A stretch of DNA of 64,000 bases from Heterodera schachtii (taxonomy: Eukaryota > Nematoda > Chromadorea > Rhabditida > Heteroderidae), in NCBI GenBank assembly GCA_023374025.1, contig SIJG01000005.1:1782782-1846781 (forward strand). Reading direction: 5' to 3'. Every line of letters begins with the position of its first letter. The stretch's first letter is position 1. The notes beneath the pieces are model-generated. The model did not search any database. It was not told the origin of the DNA and saw nothing but the letters and a program-made list of their open reading frames with translations. This document shows positions 46,420 to 56,700 of the stretch, piece by piece. A program made the position numbers and the translations under genes.

Positions 46420-48059
46420 GTGGCTGGTAATTTCGACACTGGGTAAATTCGACACTGAGTATTTTCGACACTGAACTATTTCAAAAACTTTCACTGTTTT
46501 CCAGCATTTTCGACACTGGACCATTTCGACAGTGAGTAAATTCGAGAATATTGAGAATTTTTAAAAAATAATAAGAAATTTTGAAAGTGTTAGTATTTAG
46601 GTATGATAAATTTTCTTATTTCATTTTCTAATTCGTTAAAAGGTTAGGTTGGTATAACTGAGTAAAATGTCAAACCCAGTGTCAGTGTTAGACAAAATGA
46701 CTCATAGTGCCAAATATCGATATTTTGGGGCGCTAATTCAAAAAAAAACTGATCAGTCAGTGATCATTGCCTTTTTTGCATTGGTTTTCTGATCATCCGA
46801 ACTTGCGCATCTCAACTAACCAAATAATGTGGCTACAAATAGATTGAAATCTCACAATTTTTTGATTTAAAATTCTTTAGCACTCTCTTCTTTTCCAAAA
46901 AATTAGTTAACAAAAATTTTTTTTGGTTAGTTGGAGATGCGCAATTTTATCGTTTTACTCAGTTACACCAACCTAACCTTTTAAAAAGTACGAATTAGAA
47001 AGTGAGATAGGAAAATTTATCATACCTAAATACTAACACTTACAAAATTTCTTATTATTTTTTAAAAATTCTCAATAGTCTCGAATTTACTCACTGTCGA
47101 AATGGTCCAGTGTCGAAAATGCTGAAAAACAGTGAAAGTTTTTGAAATAGTTCAGTGTCGAAATTTCTCTATGTCGAAAACGTAGTGTCGAAATTACTTA
47201 GTGTCGAAAATACTCAGTGTCGAATTTACCCAGTGTCGAAATTACATAGCGCCAACAATAATTAATTTATTAGTTTTAATTTGATATTTTAAATTTTGGC
47301 GATATGATATAATCGTCAATGGTCTAATCAATTTCATCGAATATGGCTTCAAAAATTGAAACAAAAAAACAAGTGAAGCTTCCTCACCGTTGCCAAATTT
47401 TGCTCCCACTTCTTTTTCCGTGGATTTTGAAATGGCTATGTCAAATGCCGTTAAGACAATCTTTCCCGGATGCCATATCCGGTTTTGCTTTTTTCATTTT
47501 GTACGGAACTTACAAAAGAAAGTGAAACAGCAAGGCTTATGGCAGATAATTTTCCCTTTATTTTAAAATTTTCAAAGTTTAAGCGTTATTGTGCTGCTCC
47601 GGTGTTTGCTGCGATCGCTGGATTGCCACCTGAGAAAAAGCGAGGCAAATATTTGGCAGCAGATAGACGAATTCTGAACATGGTTCGGAATTACATTCCG
47701 TTGAATAATCATGTTCGGAATTACATTCCATTGAATAATCATGATTATCTTCCACCCAATCTCCAGCCCAATCAATTTCACACTAATATGGAATTTCTTC
47801 GAGGTATTTCCCACTATTATCAAATGAACCCTTGAAAATTGTTTTTTTGTTACCATTTATTTATTGTTTTTTGGTATTTAATAAAAAGTATTTTATTTTA
47901 TTTTTTGGTTTTACCAAGTATTTGAATTCTAAAAATTTTTGCTTGGCGCCCAAACGAGCGCGCCCAAACGAGCTGGCGCCCAAACGTGAGCGCCCAAATG
48001 CGTGGGTCCCTTGTCGAAAAGGTATTGTCGAAACGGTCATTGTCGAAATGTCCAGCCAC
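46420..48059. mobile_element. 1.64-kb inverted-repeat element with MULE transposase remnant
   Basis: The outer ends are GTGGCTGGTAATTTCGACA and TGTCGAAATGTCCAGCCAC. Inside is a second, much longer inverted pair of about 245 bases (46428-46670 against 46960-47245), full of CAGTGTCGAAA words and joined by a 290-base spacer. The right part carries the transposase-like frame at 47360-47566. No target duplication was recognised. Long arms fit MULE-type or foldback elements. Confidence 0.7.
47360..47566 (+). pseudogene. MULE-family transposase fragment
   Basis: The frame reads V-D-F-E-M-A-M-S-N-A-V-K, then I-F-P-G-C, F-C-F-F-H-F, N-L-Q-K-K-V and Q-Q-G-L before a stop. Spacing DFE.A...A....FP......C.FHF...L.+K+...GL is typical of the MULE transposase core as I know it; the middle D, C and H are present. 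A following frame in another phase (47560-47835; A-G-L-P-P-E-K-K-R-G-K-Y) may be the next part. It contains a 27-base tandem duplication (V-R-N-Y-I-P-L-N-N-H twice). Too short and broken to be active. Confidence 0.65.
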
Positions 48060-49267
48060 CGTTACTTTTATAAAAAATCAAAATTTTTCAAAAAATCGCA
48101 AAAACATGCGGCCAAGAACTACCAAAACCACGAAATATGTTTTTTAGTGCTAAAAACTTGGTCTGATTGATAAGAAAACAAGTAAAAATGCTATTTCTGA
48201 GCTTATTATGTTAAAACATACTCGCAAAAAAAAATGCAAAAACATATAAATCCTTTCCCTGATAACTTTTTGGTAATTGTCTAATCACCAAGCAATAGCT
48301 TAGAAATAACTTCTAAACATATAAAGCTTTCGAAAAATTCCAAAATTGTTGAATTGGTCGATAAACAAAAAAGTTATAGTCCAAAGACTTGGTCTGGTGC
48401 AAAAACGTGGGCGCTAAAACGACCCCTACTCGTTTTTATTTCACTAGCGGGGTTAGCGCATTCGGCGCATCCCCCGCTAAAGTACGATTGTATTGTAGAC
48501 TTATGCATGATAAAACCGAAAATGGCTCGGCTGCTTCGCGGCCTCGCACCCTTCTTTTGGCATTTTCTTATGACACTACAGTTAGCATTCTCCTCTTGTC
48601 TTTTCTTGTTTCTTGGCCCTTTCTTATGGCACAAATCTCTTTAAATTTTTCTCTGTCTTTTTCTTCCTTTTTGGTATTTTCTTATGGCACAATCATTTTC
48701 CTCGTCTTTTTCTTGTACTATTTTCTTATGGCACTTTCTTTTTTTGCTCTTTTCTTATATGCCCGTTTCAAAATTATAAGGTCACAAATTTTCGTCACCT
48801 ACTTCCCATGGGCTAATCGAGCTGAAATTTTTACTAAGTATGCCTTTCCCATAAATATTTAGAACCCCACGAAAAAAATTGGAAAATATAAAAGAAAACA
48901 AAATTAAAAATTTTTCCCGAAAAGGCCCCGAATTGGGCGATTCGTAATTATAAGGTCAAAACTTTAAAGCCATGTAGTAAGCATAACTTTTAAAATAAAA
49001 TAACAACCTGGAGTTTGCATCACTTAGTCACTACATTTCTATATGACCTATTTTTTAATCGGTAAAAACCCAACTCGTACTAAGATTCTCAACTCGTACT
49101 GTGCAAAAAAAAACAAACACAAAATCACTCAAAAATTTTTATAAAGTTATTTTTAATTTGTAAAAAAATCGAAAAAATGTACGAAACTCGGTGAAATGAT
49201 AAGAATACAACAAAAAATGAATAAAAAAATCGCTCAAATTTTTTTAATGGTAAGCTACCCCCAATTG

Positions 49268-49408
49268 CTATTTGCTTTGATACAACTTTTCAATGAAATC
49301 TTTTACGCTTAATATTTTGATGTTTTTTATAGCATTTTCTGTGGGCTTTCCAAAGGCATCATTATCTGCTCTAGGGAATATTTGTGACGGAGCAACTTTC
49401 GCCTGAGT
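49268..49408 (-). CDS. Possible terminal exon, unknown protein
   Basis: After a strong acceptor (TTCTCTTTCAG) 46 codons run to TAG, ending I-K-I-L-S-V-K-D-F-I-E-K-L-Y-Q-S-K. An upstream minus-strand frame (about 49605-49690; Y-P-S-E-R-A-Q-N-S-L-Q-Y-T-K-Y) looks coding but is interrupted by the element at 49467-49597. No family recognised. Confidence 0.35.
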   Translation of the reverse strand, partial: TQAKVAPSQIFPRADNDAFGKPTENAIKNIKILSVKDFIEKLYQSK

Positions 49409-49466
49409 CTGAAAGAGAACAAAATTTACTATTGATTTGCCTTTTGAATGGTGAGACTACGGATTA

Positions 49467-49597
49467 TACCCACTGAGGTATGGGCACTTCTTTTGATGTT
49501 GATCGTTTTACTGTAAAACGCACTATTTCTTAAGAAATACAGTAAGTACTTTTTGTAGACACCGAAATTGAAGTGCGTGCCCATACCTCAACGGGTA
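49467..49597. mobile_element. 131-bp MITE with TA flanks
   Basis: Ends TACCCACTGAGGTATGGGCA and TGCCCATACCTCAACGGGTA are inverted over about 28 bases and flanked by TA. This differs from the 8-bp hAT pattern and suggests a Tc1/mariner-type origin. Confidence 0.65.
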
Positions 49598-49868
49598 TAT
49601 GTCGTAGGGACTCGCGGTATTTTGTATATTGTAGAGAATTTTGTGCTCTTTCAGATGGATATAATGATTTTTCCAGAAGAAAACTTTCTCAGTCCCCTAT
49701 AAATTTTTTCGAAAATTTTCCCGTTTTAAGTGTATTTTGGGGTGTCCCGATCACTATGAAGGAGTGATCTGATCAAGTTGCTGTAAAAGACTTTTTTGAT
49801 CAGCATAAAAAAGTTAGCATGGCAGGGATTTTTTCAGAATTTTTGGCGCAAAAAATATTGATTTTAAA

Positions 49869-50150
49869 TAGGGTTACACGGGTCCGGGTACCCGACCGGG
49901 TCCCAGACCCGGATACCCGACCGGGTCCCAGACCCGGATACCCGGTTTTTCAATACCCGGACTCGGTTTTTTGAAAATCCAATACCCGGTACACGACCCG
50001 GTAGGTCCGGGTCCAACCGGGTATTAAAATACACTGGTAAGAATGGGGGGTCTGGGTCAAAATATTGACCAAAGTCGAGTTAAAAAAATTTAAAAGGATA
50101 ATTTAATATTTATTGTGATTTTACCGTGTACTCGGACCCGGATTGAAACA
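49869..50150. mobile_element. Left part of a CCCGGGTCC-word element
   Basis: It starts TAGGGTTACACGGGTCCGGG and then has tandem ACCGGGTCCCAGACCCGGAT. It carries the internal marker CACTGGTAAGAATGGGG (50032) and fades at an ACTCGGACCCGG word near 50140. No right terminus. Confidence 0.65.
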
Positions 50151-50416
50151 GTTCAATCGAGAAATAGTGGTCCGCAAATGTCGCACTAGGACGACAAAGT
50201 CGTTGTATTAACGAATCTAGCTAAGAAAACGGAAAATATTCAAAATTTTGAAAAAATAGACTAGCAAATCTTTGTAGGACATTGTCAATGCTATACAATT
50301 CGAACTAAAAATTTGATTGGACGCATAAACTGTACTTGAGCCGATTTGCCTCTTGACGGAATGGTGAAATTGGAAATTTTGAAATGCTCGAACACGGGCA
50401 AGAAGAGAATGCTAAT

Positions 50417-52234
50417 CAGGGCTGCACGCAACCGGATTTGCAATTATGGAAATCCGTAATCCGTAATTGCGGCGATTTTCTCAGTTACGGTAATCCGTAA
50501 TTACGGGGGTCCAAAAACCCCGTAATTCCCGCAATCCGTAATTTTCAAAAATCAATTTTTTGTCAGAATTTTTGAAATTTTCTTTAAAATAGTGAATTAA
50601 TAAAAATCAAAAAACAGATTTCGGGATGCCTTTTCTTTATTTATTTTTTCAATTTTACAAAGAAATTATAATTTTGTGTCTGAAAAAATTCATTCTTTTT
50701 GAATTTTTAGGGTTCATTTTGGAAAATTTTTTGAAAGTCTGATCATTATAATCTGATTATGTATATAGTTATTTCAACCTTGATAAGAATGAATAGCCAG
50801 AAAAAAAAATTTCGGGGGACGGGGAATCCGAAGAACTTTTTTTGGCCAAAATTTGTTTAATATTATTTAAAAAATTTCAGCGCTGGAAAGCAAAAACAGA
50901 AATTGTAGCCGTTTTTAGCCAAAAGGGACTACGCCGCCGGGAAAATTTTTTTGAAATTTAATGATTTTATTAAGAAAAACAACAAATTTAAAAATAAATC
51001 TGCCTAAATTAATCGAAATACAGGTAGCCAGCCCTTTAAATAGAAAATAGAAAAATTTGTTTTTATAAAAATATCTTAGAAGAAATCGTCTCGAAAAATA
51101 ATCCAAAAGTCAAATTACGGATCAAAATTACGGAAAAATCCCAAAAATCCGTAACCCGTAATCCGTAACTCCAAAAACCCCGTAATTTCCGTAATCCGCA
51201 ATCCGTAATTGCGGCGATTTTCTCAGTTACGGTAATCCGTAATTACGGGGGTCCAAAAACCCCGTAATTCCCGCAATCCGTAATTTTCAAAAATCAATTT
51301 TTTGTCAGAATTTTTGAAATTTTCTTTAAAATAGTGAATTAATAAAAATCAAAAAACAGATTTCGGGATGCCTTTTCTTTATTTATTTTTTCAATTTTAC
51401 AAAGAAATTATAATTTTGTGTCTGAAAAAATTCATTCTTTTTGAATTTTTAGGGTTCATTTTGGAAAATTTTTTGAAAGTCTGAGCACTACAATCTGATT
51501 ATGTATATAGTTATTTCAACATTGATAAGAATCAATAGCCAGAAAACAAATTTCGGGGGGGGGGGGGGGGGATCCGAAGAACTTTTTTTGGCAAAATTTT
51601 TTTTAATGTATTTAAAAAATTTCAGACCGGAGAACAAAAACAGGAATTGTAGCTGTTTTTAGCCAAAAAAAGGACTAATTTTTGTCATTTTGTAGTCAAA
51701 ATTTAAAAAAACGAAGGCAAAATCGGGTAATCGGGGTCCGGCGGTGCCGATAGGCGCCGCCGTGAAAATTTTTTGATTTTATTAAGAAAAAACGATAAAT
51801 TTTTAAAAAATGCCATTTTTCCTGGAAAAATTTTTAATTTTTCATTTCGCGGGGAAGGAATTCCTTCCCATCCCCTGACTAAGGTTTTATGAATTTTCAT
51901 AAAATGAGTAAAAAATAGGTTCGACAAAAAAGGGATGCCTCTATTTTCTAGGCGAAATACCCAAATTAAGGTGTAGCCTTAACAACAACAAATTTGAAAA
52001 AATAAATCTGATTTTTAATTCCTAAATAAATCGAAATACGGGTAGCCAGCCCTTTAAATAAAAAATAGAAAAATTTGTTTTATAAAAATAATCTTACAAG
52101 AAATCGTCTCGAAAAATATCCAAAAATCAAATACGGATCAAAATTACGGAAAATCCCAAAAATCCGTAACCCGTAATCCGTAACTCCAAAACGTAATTTA
52201 CGTAATCCGCAATCCGTAATTGCGTGCAGCCCTG
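50417..52234. mobile_element. hAT-like element, 1,818 bp, perfect TSD, internal duplication
   Basis: Ends are CAGGGCTGCACGCAA and TTGCGTGCAGCCCTG, with ATGCTAAT on both sides (50409-50416 and 52235-52242). ATCCGTAATTACGG words are subterminal. About 350 readable bases (from 50469) recur 739 bases later (from 51208), so a unit of about 740 bp was tandemly duplicated. The GC cassette is at 51740-51761. No long frame; non-autonomous. Confidence 0.93.
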
Positions 52235-53706
52235 ATGCTAATAATTCAACAGATATGAACTTGATATCGTTAATGAAATGAGAAAATTTAAATTTACTAT
52301 GTTTTTCATATTTCTTTACAGTTTTTTAAACGCTTAAAAACTTTTTTATTTGGTCGAAATTCAGTCATGTTGATTATTTGTTAAATTTTAAAAAAATTTC
52401 ATGATTTCCGTTGATTTTTCCATTTTCCCATCAAAAAAACGAGTTTGGTCAAAAACTATTTGGGTGTCGCCCTTAACATTTTCTTCGATAATTTTGTCAA
52501 AAATGTTTAAAATTACTTAAATTTTCATGATCAAGTCAAGGAAGATTGAAATTTTTCAATTTCTAAAATTTTTCATCCGCCGGGGCCGATTAGCATCGCA
52601 AAAATTTTAGAAAAGACGGGTTTGCTAGGGTTGAAAGCGTCGAGGTCGGGCCCGAAAAATTACCAAATTTTGCGTTTGGGCCATTTTTCTAAGAAAAAAT
52701 AGGAGTTTTGGGGGTCCCGCGGTGCGGACCAGGAAAAAACGTCGCCAACGAAACGTCGCCGGGCGAATGTTTGTACCATAACTTTTTTCCTTCTCAACGA
52801 CCAGACAGACCAGTATTTAAGCGGTTCTTTGGACTCTCCTCCTCTCACTTTTTTTTTATCTCATCTCTTCTGCTCCCCAACTTTGATTTAACCCTTTTTA
52901 CTTAAATCCCATTTTAACATTTATTTTTATTTCAAATTTTCCTTTAAACAAACTAATATTTTCTAAAAACACGGGTTTTAAATTAGTAAAACGCCCTAAC
53001 AAATAGTGCAAGACACAAACAGTTCGAACCTGGGCTCTATTCCAGTTTACTCGTCCAATTCCGGAATTTTAAATAAGAAACGAGCAAATACTGGTTTATT
53101 AATTAATTTTTTGTCTGTTGATTTGAGTATAGAAGTTTGCTAAATGAAACTTCTGTAATATTCTATAGTTTATTCCAACGTTTTTGGCGAAAATTTTTAA
53201 ATTTAAAAAGTCATGTTAACTTGTTTTAGGAAGGGGGGGGGGGGTTCGGTTGTCGCAACGTCAACCATTTCCCCCAATTCTGAACCCCGGGCCCAAATTC
53301 AAACATTTTACATGACTTTAAAATATGAGCGCTAAAAAATGGGGAACAACTAATATGTATGTAGTACATATTACCAAAACTTCTAGAGATTTCATGCCTT
53401 CATTTAATACTAAGAATGTAGGTATTGACGAAGTAAGAAATATGGCCGAAGAAACTGAAAATGGTCATTGATTAGATTCGTATTTTCGAATTTTGGTCCG
53501 GATTCGGTGTTTGAAATGGCCGAAATGGATGCTAGATCGTATTCTCCGGCCCCGAAAAGCTAAAATACTCGGTAGTATTACCGTCGATTGGACACTAAAA
53601 TGCGTTTAGATACAAAACTGCGTTTGGAGTCATAAAATGCAATAGGACCCAATACCTTTTAATTAGAATCTGTATAAATGCTAATTTTGAACATTAATTT
53701 AGGAAG

Positions 53707-56700
53707 ATGACGAGATCGCTATTCTCGCAAATTGGTCTCCTCTTCTGGAAGCAGCAGATTCTGATGCGGCGACTGAAATGCCGAACCGTTTGCGAGTTCA
53801 TTTTCCCGGCACTTTTGTTGGCTCAGACAATCTTCTTATTTTCATACGTCCCCATGGTAACAATCTTTGTTTTATAACCCATTTATAAAAATGGGATGAT
53901 AAAATTTTCCGGAATAGGCAAAACATGTGGCTTCATTAAACATTGTTTTTGTGTGATTTAACCGTACTCTAACAATAAGAGTCGAGTTTTTTAGGAAAGA
54001 AACATGGGAACCATTGGGTTTGATACCTGAAGAATTTAGAAGAGAGAGGGGGGTGTTAACAGATTTTAAAGGGTGCGATGGTACTCGGGGATCCTTTTTT
54101 GCAGCGAAAAATACATCCATAATGATGGGCTCAAGAACTAAGAAAGAATGATTTGGCGTAAAAATCTTAAAAATAGTGCGAAATTTCCAATCCCCCCCCC
54201 CCTCGTATGGTGGCGTTTATCTGCACCGCCGGACCCCTTCTGTTCGCCCAAGGTTTTTTGAAAAAAAGCGTCGCAAAAAATGAAATAAAAATTGAATAAA
54301 GGCCGTCGCCAGGGGACTTCCCCAAGCCGAACCCACGCCCCCCTCCCCATTCTTGAATTAAAAAATAATTTTTTTCCAACAATAAAAATGGTACATCTTG
54401 ATTATCTTCATTGATTTGATGAACCATATTCTAAAGGACTGATTTATTCAATCTGTATCACAAATTTTTGCTTTTTTTATATGCTATACAAATCCAATCC
54501 CCCCTACAGTATAAAAAGGCAAAATCATTTGTTGCTATTTTCAGGAAAGCAAACCTCTTAAATCTTTCAACTTTCTCCCAGTGTCATTGCATGGGAACTT
54601 CAAAGATATTGTGGCAGAAGTGAAATCTACAAATCGCATTGAAATGGTGTGGAATTGCAGCATTAACACGCACAAAAGGACGTTGCCTTACAGGTATTTG
54701 TTATTAAATCAGAAAAGTATTTTCCATTGCTAAAGCCAGGCTTTGTTTTTCCTTTCCAACGGATATGTGTCTAATGCTTAAGCAGCTTTTCGATATTTTA
54801 GTAACACTTTAATGCCAATAATTGGGTTTTTTATGAACAAATTAAGACTCTTCGAGGTGCTGATCACGAAAATGACATCGACTACGACCAATTTCGAACC
54901 CGAACCGGAACCTGAAAAACAATGTCAAAACATCAAATGTTGAACTTTATGAATTTTGACTTTGTTCGAGTTCGGGTCCTGGGTCCGAAATTGGTCGACA
55001 GGACGGTCATATTCGTGATCAGCGACCTTCGAGTGAAGCCCGGAGGATAGGTTACATTCCTATTCCGCTAAAAAGTAACGATACTCCCCCCATTAAAAAT
55101 TTTAGTGTTAATTTTCATTCAATTTTCTTATAAAATATTCCTGCATATTTTTGTTACTACTGTTTTCGTATTTATTTGATAACCAACAATACAATTTTCA
55201 GTTACGAAGGTCCGTTTCGAAATGCGTCCAAGCTGATCATGGACAAACTCATGCGATGGTACCACAACGGAAAGCCCGACAAACAGTTTTCGCTTGTTCC
55301 GCTTCCATTTCAAAATGTTGGACGGATGAGAGAAGCGCTGCACAAAGAGTTGGATGCGAACTACGACGGTTGTCGGGAGTTCGTAGGTATAAAAATATCG
55401 TTGTGCTCTTTAATTGCATTATTTATAAATTTGCTAATTGTTATATCCCTTTTATTAGCAAGGAATTAACGAAAACATAATTGTTAAGGATACCTTTTTT
55501 TAGCAGTGGCAACATTTTAAAGAGCCCCAAGGGCGTAGCCAAACCCTTGACTTCAGGATGGGGGCTGAATTCAAAAAGTCGATTTTTACGGGTGTATTTT
55601 CATTTTTTAGAAATGTAGAATTAGGAGGGTGTGTTTTGAAGATTTGTTTTTCGCCATAAAAATGAATTTTCTCATTTTGGGGGTCCGGCGGTGCCGATGG
55701 AAATTTTAATGCATTTGGTTAAGAAATCTTTTGCTCTTTTAAAGTTTACAACGGCCATAAAAATTTACGCAACCATTAAAAATAACAAGGTCATTTAACG
55801 CTTTCAAAAACTTGTGGAGGGAACATTCAAAAAAAAAATTTTTTTATAATTTTTCTGAAACAAAATGAACTTTTTGAAATTTACAGTATAAAAGAGAATC
55901 ATAGAGCTACGCCTATTACAATTAGCATGGACAAATCCTCAAATAAATGCCCATTTCCCTTTATAATTTAACGCGTTTTTCAGCTGGTGTTCATTTCTCC
56001 AAAGTGAACACCTCCAAACCGACAGCTGCGCTGCACTATGCCATTCTGATGCCAAGCAACAACGAACAATTCGGGTAAAAAAGCTTTGTCTTTGTCCTGT
56101 TGTGCAAGTGGGTAGCCAGTCCCTTGGCTTTGGGTGGGGGAGGGCTGAATTCAAAAATTCGATTTTTGGGGATGTATTTGAAAATTTGGCATGCGATTTG
56201 TTAAGAGTTGCTTAAAATATTCAAAAAACTTAACCAATTTCTTGAAAATTTTTACTTTTTTTTTGGGTTTAGGGCGGGGGAAGCCCCCTCTCCATGGTAC
56301 GCCCTTGTGCTGATGCAAATTATTTGAAATTTAACAGACAAAACAGTTGGGACATGCGACTCATTAAAAAATTCTGGCGCGATGATAGCAACAAAAAACA
56401 GTTTAAAGACTACCAAATTCCCGGATCTCCGCCCTATTGGTCAAGCGGTTTCCTGTCGCTTCAGTACGCAATCGAAAAGGCGTTCATCGAATTGGTTCGT
56501 TTTTATTTTTTTGAAAATGGATTCATTGTTAGTTTGTGTTTTTTACATTGTGCTCAACAGATTTCATTTTTTTACGCGCTTTTAAGGCCAATGGTGACGA
56601 TGCTTTGGCAAATGTTTCGCTTCGTCTCCACCGTTTGCCCATTCCGTCGTACATGGACAAGCAAATGGCCACCATGACGGTGCCCCTTTTTCTGACCACG

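Larger units (their letters stand above)
46043..53706. other. Unduplicated centre between head-to-head ABCA copies
   Basis: Homology between the two genes stops about 20 bases upstream of each ATG (shared ACATTAATTTA-G just before the start; possible trans-splice acceptor). The centre therefore gives each copy different upstream DNA. It holds the elements listed separately (46420-48059, 49467-49597, 49869-50150, 50417-52234) and a TTCTTATGGCAC-word tract at 48560-48780. It also holds AACTCGTACT words at 49070-49100, a possible exon at 49268-49408, and 52250-53700 where I see no gene. Confidence 0.7.

Noticed and set aside
48354..48862. Overlapping hydrophobic frames near 48.4-48.8 kb
   Set aside because: They arise from a TTCTTATGGCAC word repeat; codons follow the repeat and there are no splice signals.
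50469..51560. A CRISPR-like impression from regularly repeated short words
   Set aside because: Spacing is irregular, the words are palindromic and lie inside a flanked transposable element, and the genome is eukaryotic.
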